Shown here one piece after another: positions 39,695 to 48,198 of a stretch of DNA of 64,000 nt (within the stretch, counting starts at the first letter, position 1; every line of letters begins with the position of its first letter). The stretch spans positions 372,001 through 436,000 of the forward strand of contig NZ_MDEE01000001.1 of the NCBI RefSeq assembly GCF_002939865.1, read 5' to 3'. Position numbers and translations under genes: made by a program. Source of the stretch: Xanthomonas dyei. Lineage in GTDB: Bacteria; Pseudomonadota; Gammaproteobacteria; Xanthomonadales; Xanthomonadaceae. The notes under the pieces were generated by a model. That model ran no database searches, was not told the origin of the DNA, and saw nothing but the letters and a program-made list of their open reading frames with translations.

Positions 39695-40850
39695 GCTCGG
39701 CCTCCTCGATGGCCGGGAGAAACAGGGTGACGGTGGTGCCGCACCCAGGTGCGGTTTCCAGATCGACGAAACCACCGGATTGGGACGCAAAGCCATAGAC
39801 CTGGCTCAATCCCAGGCCGGAGCCCTTGCCGACATCCTTGGTGGTGAAAAACGGCTCGCTGGCGCATTGCGCCACCTGTGCCGACATGCCTGGGCCATTA
39901 TCGCGCACCGCAATGCTGACGTAGCTGCGCGTTGCCCCATGCGGCGCCGACGGTGCAACACGCTGCTGTACGGCGGTGATCACCGCGATGGCGCCACCGG
40001 CCGGCAGCGCATCGCAACTATTGAACACCAGATTGAGCAGCGCCGCTTCCAGCTGGCTGGGGTCCACGCGCACATCCGGCAGCGCATCGGCAAAGTCCAG
40101 CGACAGTACGACTCCGGCCGGGCAGGCGCGACGCAACAGCTCGAGCGTGCGCGTCACCACCGCGTTGGCGGCATGCCGCTCCGGAACCAGGCGCTGCCCA
40201 CGGGCGAAGGCGAGCAGCTGGCGTGTCAGCAAGGTGCCGCGATCCACCGCGGTTTGCGCCGTTTCCACCAGCATGCGCGTGCGCGCATCGTCGCCGGCGC
40301 GTAGCGCAATCAGATCCAGGCTGGTCACCATCACCGTCAGCAGGTTGTTGAAGTCGTGCGCCATGCCCAGCGTCAACCGCCCCAACGCCTCGACTTTCTG
40401 CGACTGCAATAGCGCGTGCTGGGTCTGCTGCAGCAGATGTTGCGCCGCATGGCGGTCGGTGACATCGCGGGTGATCTTGGCGAACCCGACAAGCACGCCG
40501 AATTCGAGCACTGGCTCGATCACCACGCTGGCCCAGAAGCGGCTGCCGTCCTTGCGTACGCGCCAGCCTTCCACGGCAAGACGCCCCTGGCGTCTGGCGA
40601 TATCCAGGTTCTGCATCGGCTCGTCGCGCTGCGCATCTTCGGGCAGATAAAAACGCGAAAAATGCGAACCGAGCACTTCGGCGGCGAAGTAGCCCTTGAT
40701 ACGCTCTCCACCGGGATTCCAGCTGCGCACATACCCGCCGGTGTCGAGCATATAAATCGCGTAGTCGGAGACGCTTTGCACCAACAGCTGGCACTGCCGG
40801 CTGTCGTGCGACAGCGGCCCTGCACTGTCGATGGGCGTTTCCGTCTCCAT
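39687..40850 (-). CDS. PAS-domain histidine kinase
   Basis: A 387-residue cytoplasmic sensor kinase. A PAS domain covers ~20-145 ([21 protein letters not shown], then [14 protein letters not shown]). The dimerisation/phospho-acceptor helix has [19 protein letters not shown], the H-D-F-N-N type. The HATPase domain has DNGPGM and [13 protein letters not shown]. No membrane helix, so the signal is internal, possibly redox, light or a small ligand. ATG 40850 is chosen because the upstream open frame is Arg/His-rich shadow. It is coupled to the receiver gene and divergent from the hybrid-kinase operon at 41011. Confidence 0.93.
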   Translation of the reverse strand: METETPIDSAGPLSHDSRQCQLLVQSVSDYAIYMLDTGGYVRSWNPGGERIKGYFAAEVLGSHFSRFYLPEDAQRDEPMQNLDIARRQGRLAVEGWRVRKDGSRFWASVVIEPVLEFGVLVGFAKITRDVTDRHAAQHLLQQTQHALLQSQKVEALGRLTLGMAHDFNNLLTVMVTSLDLIALRAGDDARTRMLVETAQTAVDRGTLLTRQLLAFARGQRLVPERHAANAVVTRTLELLRRACPAGVVLSLDFADALPDVRVDPSQLEAALLNLVFNSCDALPAGGAIAVITAVQQRVAPSAPHGATRSYVSIAVRDNGPGMSAQVAQCASEPFFTTKDVGKGSGLGLSQVYGFASQSGGFVDLETAPGCGTTVTLFLPAIEEAEHD

Positions 40851-41010
40851 CGCGCGATGTTTCCCCCGGAAAAGCGCGCGACCATAGTGACGTCGCCGTG
40901 AAGGTTGCGTGCAAGCCAACCCGGCCGGAAAAGCGTCAAAAACCCGGCGATTGGCGCGTGAAAGTTATCGGCTACCATGCCCCCCCCTCCCCGTTCGGTG
41001 CGCGTGCCTC

Positions 41011-44000
41011 ATGCAGAACATCTCGACCACACGCGACCGCTGGATCTGGGTCATCGCGGGGGCCTTGATGGCTGGCACGCTGGGCGTGGAACTGGTCACG
41101 CCGCTGGGCTATGCGGTGTGGCTGACCTACTTCATGGCAGTGGGCGTGACGGTGTTTCAGAACCGGCCGCAGGCGCCGCTGGTGGTGGCAGTGCTGTCGT
41201 GCGCGCTGCTGGCGATCGGCTTCCATCTGGCGCCACCCAGTACCAATTCGAGCTTCTCGTCGATCAACCGCAGCACTGGCGGCGTGTCGTTTCTGGCGAT
41301 GGCCCTGGTGGTGACGCAGGCGATCCGCGCGCGTCGTCAGGCCGAAGTGGCGTTGTGGCTGCAGCAGGCAGAGAACACGCTCGAAGCCAGCCTGCGCGGC
41401 GATCAAAGCCCGGAAGACCTGGCCAATGCCGCGCTACGCGCCCTGTGCGACACGCTGGATGCGCAGGTCGGCGCGCTGTACCGCGTGGAGGGCGAGCGCC
41501 TGCGGCTCACCGGCGGCGCGGCGCTGCCGGTCGACATGCCCAAGACGCTGCCCAGCAATGCGGGCCAATGGGGTGAGGTGTTGCAGCGTGGCACGGTGCG
41601 CCGCGTGCGTGGTGTGGATGCCGGGCATCTGCAGATCGCCTCCGGCCTGGGCCAGAGCGCCTGCCAGGAATTGCTGCTGGCCCCGGTGACCGCCGATGGC
41701 CGGGTGATCGGCCTGCTGGAACTCGGCCGGGTGAGCGACGCGCAGATATCCGGCACCCGCGAGGAAGAGTTGCTGGCGCGTTGCGGCGAGAACATCGGCC
41801 TGGCGCTGCGCACCGCGCTGCTGCGCGCGCAGTTGGTGACCTTGCTGGAAGAAACCCAGCGGCAGAGCGAAGAACTGCAGACGCAGCAGGAAGAACTGCG
41901 CGTGGCCAACGAAGAACTGGAAGAACAGAGCCGCAGCCTGCAGCAATCGCAAAGCGATCTGGAACAGCAGCAGGCCGAGTTGGAACAGACCAATGTGCAG
42001 CTGGAAGAACGTACCCAGGCGCTGGAAGCGCAGAAGCAGGCGCTGCTGGTCGCGCAAGGCCAGCTGGTGCGCAATGGCAACGAACTGGCCACCGCCTCGC
42101 GCTACAAGTCGGAATTTCTGGCCAACATGTCGCACGAACTGCGCACGCCGCTCAACAGTGCGCTGATCCTGGCCAAGCTGCTTGCCGACAACAAGGACGG
42201 CACGCTCAGCGCCGACCAAGTGAAATACGCGCAGGCCATTCTGTCGTCCAACAACGATCTGCTGGCGCTGATCAACGACATCCTGGATCTGTCCAAGATC
42301 GAAGCCGGTCACGTGGAACTGACCGACGACACCGTCGCCACCAGCTCGGTACTGCAGCGACTGCGCGACACCTTTGAACCGCTGGCGCGACAGAAGGGCC
42401 TGACCCTGGAGATCGGCACCGAGGCCGACGCACCGACGCAACTGGTGGTCGACAACCAGCGTCTGCAGCAGATCCTCAAGAACCTGCTGGCCAACGCGAT
42501 CAAGTTCACCGAACGCGGCACGGTAAGTCTGTCGATCCAGGCGAGCGCACCAGGACGGGTGCTATTCAAGGTCGACGACACCGGCATCGGCATCGCACGC
42601 GAACAGACCGATGTGATCTTCGAAGCGTTCCGTCAGGCCGATGGCAGCACACGGCGTCGCTATGGCGGCACCGGCCTGGGCTTGTCGATCTCGCGCGACC
42701 TGGCACAACGCATGGGCGGCAGCATCAGCGTGGACAGCGAACCCGGGCGCGGCAGTTGCTTCACCCTGGAATTGCCGACCGACGGTGCACCGGCAGAAGC
42801 GATGCGCGCCGCCGAAGCGACATCGACGCCGACATCGACGTCAAGTGCAGTCAACGCGCCCGCGCTATCGCGTCACCACACCGGCATGACGATGACACCG
42901 CGGCCTGGCGAGCACCCCGGCGTTGTCTCCGCTGAAGTGCCGCTGCCGATTCCTGCACCCAACGCGGCGCCACAGCAACGCGCGCAGGACGACCGCGATC
43001 AGCGCACTCGTCCCGGCCGGCTGATCCTGGCGGTAGAAGACGACACTCGCTTTGCGCAGGCCCTGGTGGACCTGGCGCACGAGCTGGACTTCGATTGCGT
43101 GGTCGCACCCAGCGCCGAAGAAGCGCTGCGACTGGCCGCCGAGTTGCGCCCCAGCGGCATCCTGCTCGACATCGGCTTGCCCGATGCCTCCGGCCTGAGC
43201 GTGCTCGAACGCCTCAAGCGCGATCCCGCCACCCGTCACATCCCGGTGCACGTGGTGTCTGCACTGGAACGCAGCCAGATCGCACTGGAACTGGGTGCGG
43301 TGGGCTATCTGATCAAGCCGGCAACGCGCGAGTTGCTGGCCGGTGCGATCCGTCAACTGGAAGACACCAACGCGCGTGCGGTGCGTCGCCTGCTCATCGT
43401 CGAAGACGACAGCGCCTTGCGCGAAAACCTGCAGTTGCTGTTGGCGCGCGACCAATTGGACATCGTTGCGGTGGGCAGCATCGCCGAGGCGATGGCGCAG
43501 TTGGCCGGCTCCACCTTCGACTGCATGGTCACCGATCTCACCTTGCCCGACGGCAGCGGCTACGACCTGCTCGAACGCATGGCCGGCAACGACGCCGTCG
43601 CATTCCCGCCGGTGATCGTCTACACCGGCCGTGCGCTCACCCGCGACGAAGAACAGCGCCTACGCCGGTATTCCAAGAGCATCATCATCAAGGGCGTGCG
43701 CTCGCCCGAACGCCTGCTCGACGAAGTCACGCTGTTCCTGCACAGCGTGGAAGCCTCGCTGCCCAGCGACCAGCAACGCTTGCTGCGCGAAGCACGTCGC
43801 CGCGATGCGGTGCTCGACGGCGCCACCGTGCTGCTGGCCGAAGACGACGTACGCAACATCTTTGCGCTGTCCAGCGTGCTCGAACCGCTGGGCGTGACCC
43901 TGGAGATCGCACGCAATGGCCGCGAAGCACTGGAACGCCTGGCCGAGCGCGAGGTGGACCTGGTACTGATGGACATCATGATGCCGGAGATGGATGGCAT

Positions 44001-44187
44001 CACTGCGATGCGCGAGATCCGCGCCAATCGCCAGTGGCAGGATCTGCCCATCATCGCGCTGACCGCCAAGGCCATGGCCGACGACCGCGAACGCTGCCTG
44101 GAAGCCGGTGCCAACGACTACATCGCCAAGCCCATCGACGTGGACAAGCTGGTGTCGCTGTGCCGGGTCTGGTGCTCGCGGCAATGA
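41011..44187 (+). CDS. Membrane hybrid histidine kinase with GAF, coiled coil and three receiver domains
   Basis: A 1058-residue sensor. The N-terminus has three or four membrane helices (~10-115), then a GAF-like domain (~125-270), a long Glu/Gln-rich coiled coil (~275-370), the HisKA box FLANMSHELRTPLNS and an HATPase (DDTGIGIA, GTGLGLSIS). After a Ser/Thr/Pro linker come three receivers, at ~669-785 (LLDIGLPD), ~792-910 (VTDLTLPD) and ~939-1058 (LMDIMMPEMDG), each with its Asp and switch residues. So many receivers suggest a phosphorelay hub. It heads an operon in which every gene overlaps the next by four bases (ATGA), down to CheR, CheB and a receiver-kinase. Confidence 0.94.
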   Translation: MQNISTTRDRWIWVIAGALMAGTLGVELVTPLGYAVWLTYFMAVGVTVFQNRPQAPLVVAVLSCALLAIGFHLAPPSTNSSFSSINRSTGGVSFLAMALVVTQAIRARRQAEVALWLQQAENTLEASLRGDQSPEDLANAALRALCDTLDAQVGALYRVEGERLRLTGGAALPVDMPKTLPSNAGQWGEVLQRGTVRRVRGVDAGHLQIASGLGQSACQELLLAPVTADGRVIGLLELGRVSDAQISGTREEELLARCGENIGLALRTALLRAQLVTLLEETQRQSEELQTQQEELRVANEELEEQSRSLQQSQSDLEQQQAELEQTNVQLEERTQALEAQKQALLVAQGQLVRNGNELATASRYKSEFLANMSHELRTPLNSALILAKLLADNKDGTLSADQVKYAQAILSSNNDLLALINDILDLSKIEAGHVELTDDTVATSSVLQRLRDTFEPLARQKGLTLEIGTEADAPTQLVVDNQRLQQILKNLLANAIKFTERGTVSLSIQASAPGRVLFKVDDTGIGIAREQTDVIFEAFRQADGSTRRRYGGTGLGLSISRDLAQRMGGSISVDSEPGRGSCFTLELPTDGAPAEAMRAAEATSTPTSTSSAVNAPALSRHHTGMTMTPRPGEHPGVVSAEVPLPIPAPNAAPQQRAQDDRDQRTRPGRLILAVEDDTRFAQALVDLAHELDFDCVVAPSAEEALRLAAELRPSGILLDIGLPDASGLSVLERLKRDPATRHIPVHVVSALERSQIALELGAVGYLIKPATRELLAGAIRQLEDTNARAVRRLLIVEDDSALRENLQLLLARDQLDIVAVGSIAEAMAQLAGSTFDCMVTDLTLPDGSGYDLLERMAGNDAVAFPPVIVYTGRALTRDEEQRLRRYSKSIIIKGVRSPERLLDEVTLFLHSVEASLPSDQQRLLREARRRDAVLDGATVLLAEDDVRNIFALSSVLEPLGVTLEIARNGREALERLAEREVDLVLMDIMMPEMDGITAMREIRANRQWQDLPIIALTAKAMADDRERCLEAGANDYIAKPIDVDKLVSLCRVWCSRQ

Positions 44188-45008
44188 CGCCGGTGGAACT
44201 GTTCGATCTGGAGTTGCGGGTGCTGCTGGAAGCGGTGTACCAGCGCTATCACTACGATTTTCGCGATTACGCGGTGTCGTCGTTACGGCGGCGCATGCGC
44301 CATGCCATGGCGCGTTTCGAGTGCGCCCGCGTGGCCGATTTGCAGCATCGGCTGCTGCACGAACCGGAGACGTTTGCGCAGGCGATGCAGTTCTTCACCG
44401 TGCAGGTGTCGGAGATGTTTCGCGACCCGGCGTACTTTCGCGTGCTGCGGGAGCATGCGGTGCCGGTGTTGCGCACCTATCCGTCGATCAAGTTGTGGGT
44501 GGCCGGCTGCAGCACCGGCGAAGAGGTCTGGTCGCTGGCGATCCTGCTGCACGAAGAAGGCTTGCTGGAAAAGGCCGTCATCTACGCCACCGACATCAAT
44601 CCCGAAGCGTTGAACATGGCCGAAGCCGGCGCGTACGGCATCGATCGCATCGCACAGTTCAGCCGCAACTATCTGGATGCCGGCGGCCGTGGGTCGTTGT
44701 CGGACTACTACACCACTGCCTACGACGGTGCGGTGTTCGACCGCCGCTTGAAGCGCAATATCGTATTCGCCGATCACAGCCTGGCCACCGATACGGTGTT
44801 CTCCGAAGTGCATCTGGTGTCGTGCCGCAATGTGCTGATTTATTTCAACCGCGGCCTGCAGGACCGTGCCGTGGGCCTGTTCTTCGACGCCCTGGTGCAC
44901 CGCGGTTTTCTGGGACTGGGCAGCAAGGAATCGCTGCAATTCGGCGCACATGCGCAGGCCTTTGAAACCTGCGCACGCGAACAACGCCTCTATCGGAAGG
45001 CAGCATGA
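44184..45008 (+). CDS. CheR-type protein-glutamate methyltransferase
   Basis: A 274-residue SAM-dependent methyltransferase of the CheR fold. An N-terminal helical domain (~1-80, with YDFRDYAVSSLRRRM) precedes the catalytic domain with SAM site WVAGCSTGEEVWSLAI, ATDINPEAL, and CRNVLIYF. In chemotaxis CheR methylates receptor glutamates. Here no receptor is in the operon, and the neighbours are a hybrid kinase and CheB, so the substrate is probably a kinase coiled-coil region. The start ATG overlaps the hybrid kinase stop by four bases; the stop overlaps CheB likewise. Confidence 0.93.
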   Translation: MTPVELFDLELRVLLEAVYQRYHYDFRDYAVSSLRRRMRHAMARFECARVADLQHRLLHEPETFAQAMQFFTVQVSEMFRDPAYFRVLREHAVPVLRTYPSIKLWVAGCSTGEEVWSLAILLHEEGLLEKAVIYATDINPEALNMAEAGAYGIDRIAQFSRNYLDAGGRGSLSDYYTTAYDGAVFDRRLKRNIVFADHSLATDTVFSEVHLVSCRNVLIYFNRGLQDRAVGLFFDALVHRGFLGLGSKESLQFGAHAQAFETCAREQRLYRKAA

Positions 45009-45589
45009 GCAGCACGCCTGCGCACCGGCAGTTCGACGCCATCGTGATCGGCGCCTCCGCCGGTGGCGTGATGGCGCTGCAGGCGCTGTTGTCCCACCTG
45101 CCCGCCGATCTGCCGATGCCGGTGCTGGTGGTGCTGCATCTGCCGCGCGACCGCACCAGCCATCTGGCCGAGCTGATGGATGCGCGTTGCGCGCTAACGG
45201 TGCGCGAGGCGGACGACAAGCAGCCATTGCGCGCTGGCACCGTGACCATTGCCCCACCCGACTATCACCTGCTGGTGGAAACCCGCGACAGCCTGGCCCT
45301 GTCGATGGATGCGCCAGTGCTGTTCTCGCGTCCGGCGATCGACCCCTTGTTCGAATCGGCTGCGGACGTGTTTGCCGAGCGTCTGTTGGCGATCCTGCTC
45401 ACCGGCGCCAGCAGCGATGGCAGTGCCGGCGTGGCCGCAGTGCGCGCAGCAGGCGGCACTGCCTGGATCCAGCTGCCCGATGATGCCGCGTCTCCACTGA
45501 TGCCCGCCTCTGCCCTTGCCCACGCCGGTGCCGATGCGGTGCTGACCCTGCAGGCGATCTGCAACCGACTGGAAGTCTTTCACCCATGA
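45005..45589 (+). CDS. CheB-type methylesterase, without receiver domain
   Basis: A 194-residue protein that is only the CheB catalytic domain. The serine is in IGASAGGVMALQALL, the His in VVLHLPRDRTSHLAE, and the Asp in LLTGASSDGSAGV, the complete triad. Canonical CheB has an N-terminal receiver; here it is missing, and control may instead come from receivers in the neighbouring kinases. It would hydrolyse methyl esters made by the adjacent CheR, giving a self-contained methylation/demethylation pair. It overlaps both neighbours by four bases. Confidence 0.93.
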   Translation: MSSTPAHRQFDAIVIGASAGGVMALQALLSHLPADLPMPVLVVLHLPRDRTSHLAELMDARCALTVREADDKQPLRAGTVTIAPPDYHLLVETRDSLALSMDAPVLFSRPAIDPLFESAADVFAERLLAILLTGASSDGSAGVAAVRAAGGTAWIQLPDDAASPLMPASALAHAGADAVLTLQAICNRLEVFHP

Positions 45590-46710
45590 ATCTCACCACG
45601 ACCAGCCTTGCTGCGCACGGCGATGAACCCGCCAAGCTCCTGATCGTGGACGATATGCCGCAGAATCTGGTGGCGATGGAAGCGCTGCTGCAGCGCGACG
45701 GCATCCAGGTGCTGTGCGCATCCTCCGGTGCGCAAGCGCTGGAGCTGCTGCTCGAACACGATGTGGCGCTGGCCCTGCTCGACGTGCAGATGCCGGAAAT
45801 GGACGGCTTTTCGCTGGCGGAGTTGATGCGCGGCTCGCAGCGCACCCGGCATGTACCGATCATCTTCCTGACCGCCTCGCCGAACGATCCGATGCGCGCG
45901 TTCCAGGGCTACGAAAGCGGTGCAGTGGATTTTTTGCACAAGCCGATCGAGCCGCACGTGATCCTGAGCAAGGTCAATGTGTTTATCGAGTTGCACCAGC
46001 AGCGCCGGCTGCTCAAGGCGCGCAATGCCTCGCTGGAACGCGCGCTCACGCTCAACGAAACCATGATGGCGGTGCTCACCCACGATTTGCGCACGCCGCT
46101 GTCGGTGATCCTGTTGTGCGCAGACAAACTGAGCCTGGACATCGATGGCGGCGGCTCGGCCGCACGCACGCTCGAACACCTGGAAAACAGCGCGCGACGC
46201 ATGGCGCGCATGGTCGAACAATTGCTGGATTTCTCGCGGCTGCGCACCGATGGGCTGTCGATGCAGTTCGGCCCCTGCAATCTGGGCGAGGTGGCGCACA
46301 GCGTGGTCGGCGAGGTGGCGCAGGCCAACCCGCACACCACCATCGACCTGCGCACCGAGGGCGACCTGGACGGCGACGGCGACGGCGACCGGCTGGCGCA
46401 GGTGGTGTCCAACCTGGTCGGCAATGCGGTGCTGCATGGCGGCAGTCATCCGGTGCAAGTGCATCTGGACGGCCGCGAGCGCGACGTGCTGCGGCTGTCG
46501 GTCCGCAACACCGGGCACATCCCCGACAGCCTGATGCCGCGCCTGTTCGAACCGTTCAAGGCCAGCTTCCATGCCAGCCAGGGGCTGGGGCTTGGGTTGT
46601 TCATCGCCGATCAGTTCGTCAAGGCGCACGGCGGCACGCTGCAGGCACGCAACGAAGACGGCGATGTGGTGTTCGAAGCCAGACTGCGGCGGCACAACCT
46701 GGCTGCATGA
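45586..46710 (+). CDS. Receiver-histidine kinase hybrid (REC-HisKA-HATPase)
   Basis: A 374-residue protein with an N-terminal receiver (~17-135; phospho-acceptor in LLDVQMPEMDG, Lys in FLHKPIE), a linker helix, a HisKA box (MAVLTHDLRTPLSV) and an HATPase. The catalytic N box and G2 box are present (NLVGNAVLHGG, GLGLGLFIADQF). The order REC before kinase suggests that its activity is set by phosphorylation from the large hybrid kinase at the head of the operon. Last gene; followed by ~400 bases without a gene. Confidence 0.92.
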   Translation: MNLTTTSLAAHGDEPAKLLIVDDMPQNLVAMEALLQRDGIQVLCASSGAQALELLLEHDVALALLDVQMPEMDGFSLAELMRGSQRTRHVPIIFLTASPNDPMRAFQGYESGAVDFLHKPIEPHVILSKVNVFIELHQQRRLLKARNASLERALTLNETMMAVLTHDLRTPLSVILLCADKLSLDIDGGGSAARTLEHLENSARRMARMVEQLLDFSRLRTDGLSMQFGPCNLGEVAHSVVGEVAQANPHTTIDLRTEGDLDGDGDGDRLAQVVSNLVGNAVLHGGSHPVQVHLDGRERDVLRLSVRNTGHIPDSLMPRLFEPFKASFHASQGLGLGLFIADQFVKAHGGTLQARNEDGDVVFEARLRRHNLAA

Positions 46711-47113
46711 TCGCAGCACGCGCAGGCGGCCAGGCAACGCACTGGCGGCCTTCGACAACGCATGCGGCCACGCTGCGCTGTGCGGCGAGCCGCCCGCGCA
46801 ATGCCCGGCGCAGGCGCAGGTGCACCCCGCACCACCAGCCCATCTGAGCGTTGCAGCATCGCAATCGCATCTGGCGCGCGCATCCAACGTGGATCGCACG
46901 TCATCGGCGCGCCCTGTAGCGCATCGCCGGACTCAACCGCAGCCGTTGGGGTCATGCGAGCGCGAGCAGTGCCAGTGACCGAAATGCACCGTATGCTCCG
47001 GTCGATGCCTTGGCGCCACGCGCCGGAACACGGCTCTCCACGTTCTTCGATCGCACCAACATCTGTTCGTCATCATCAGGCGCACGCCGTGCGTCATGTC
47101 AGCGGAGGCGGTT
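46711..47113. other. Gene-free gap before the DUF1428 gene
   Basis: About 400 bases with no supported gene on either strand; frames are Arg/Ala/Pro-rich shadows. No terminator with a T-run was seen. It contains the promoter for the DUF1428 gene and ends in a strong ribosome site. Confidence 0.4.
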
Positions 47114-47479
47114 ATGTCGTATGTCGATGGGTTTGTCCTTGCCGTGCCCAAGGCCAACAAGGATGCGTTTCAGGAGCACGCCAGCATGGGCGATGCGGTC
47201 ATCATGGAGTACGGCGCACTGCGCGTGATGGAGTGCTGGGGCGACGACGTGCAGCGGGGCCAATGGACCGACTTTCAGCGCGCAGTCGATGCCACCGACG
47301 ACGAGGTCGTGGTGTTTTCGTGGATCGAATGGCCGGACAAGGCCACCCGCGATGCGGGCATGCGCAAGATGATGGACGACCCGCGCATGGACCCGGCCGT
47401 CAACCCGATGCCCTTCGATGGCAAACGCATGATCTACGGCGGCTTTGTCCCGATCGTGACGCTTGGGCAATCGGCCTGA
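47114..47479 (+). CDS. DUF1428 protein (YbaA-like)
   Basis: A 121-residue DUF1428 protein of the dimeric alpha+beta-barrel type, function unknown. The family's opening YVDGFVLAVPKANKDAF and the segments VVVFSWIEWPDKATRDAG and KMMDDPRM are all present, ending MIYGGFVPI. GGAGG five bases upstream fixes ATG 47114 over a possible ATG at 47096. Relatives can bind small aromatic compounds or take part in stress response, but no activity is known. It stands alone. Confidence 0.9.
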   Translation: MSYVDGFVLAVPKANKDAFQEHASMGDAVIMEYGALRVMECWGDDVQRGQWTDFQRAVDATDDEVVVFSWIEWPDKATRDAGMRKMMDDPRMDPAVNPMPFDGKRMIYGGFVPIVTLGQSA

Positions 47480-47660
47480 GCGAAGCAACGCGCGGTTGCC
47501 GCGCGCTGTCGCCTGGCCGCCGCAGGCATCATGCGCGGCGGCCGGCCTCCCGATACAGGGCCTTCTGCCGTGGTCGCTACACTGACCACATGCAGCCGCA
47601 TGTGCCGTCAGTGATGTCCGGGCGTCGCGACTGCATTGCCTGCCCACCGGAGACCACCGC

Positions 47661-48107
47661 ATGACCGACGCACCGTTGCTGATCGCCTGCCCGAACTGCG
47701 CTGCCATGAACCGCGTTGCGCGCGCACGCCTGCACGATGCGTCAAACTGCGGCAGTTGCCATCGGCCGCTGTTTCTGAGGGCGCCGGTGACCTTGTCGGC
47801 GGCGGATTTCGACAAGCACGCCGTGCGCAGCGAGCTACCGCTGGTGGTGGATTTCTGGGCGCCGTGGTGCGCGCCGTGCCTGAGCATGGCACCGCAATTT
47901 GCAGCCGCCGCCGCGACGCTGGAGCCGCAGGTGCGGCTGGCCAAGGTGGATACCGATCTGCATCCTGCACTGGGCACGCGCTTTGGCATCCGCAGCATCC
48001 CCACCCTGCTGGTCATCCGCGGCGGGCATGAGATCGGCCGTCATTCCGGCGCGGTCAGCAGCGCGCAGATCGTCAGCTGGGTGCGCTCGGTGCTCGATAG
48101 CCGCTGA
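47661..48107 (+). CDS. trxC: Thioredoxin 2 (TrxC)-like protein with WCAPC active site
   Basis: A 148-residue protein with an N-terminal zinc-ribbon (CPNCAAMN and CGSCHRP, two CxxC pairs, residues ~10-35) and a thioredoxin fold. The redox site is FWAPWCAPCLSMAP, so the classical WCGPC is WCAPC here. The cis-Pro is in RSIPTLLVI. Trx2 reduces cytosolic disulfides, is zinc-dependent and responds to oxidative stress. The Gly-to-Ala change should shift the redox potential or substrate choice slightly. ATG 47661 gives the correct N-terminus. It is monocistronic, followed by a convergent TonB receptor pseudogene. Confidence 0.88.
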   Translation: MTDAPLLIACPNCAAMNRVARARLHDASNCGSCHRPLFLRAPVTLSAADFDKHAVRSELPLVVDFWAPWCAPCLSMAPQFAAAAATLEPQVRLAKVDTDLHPALGTRFGIRSIPTLLVIRGGHEIGRHSGAVSSAQIVSWVRSVLDSR

Positions 48108-48198
48108 TAAAAAGCCAGCTGCGCATGCACGCAGCTGGCCTTCGTCGATACAGGCACGGCGACGACGCGGACGCCGCACCCCGAGGATCAGCTGGCGA

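Noticed and set aside
43095-44183. Long in-frame extension upstream of cheR
   Set aside because: It is an alternative frame of the hybrid kinase gene; the ATG at 44184 coupled to the kinase stop is clearly the real start.
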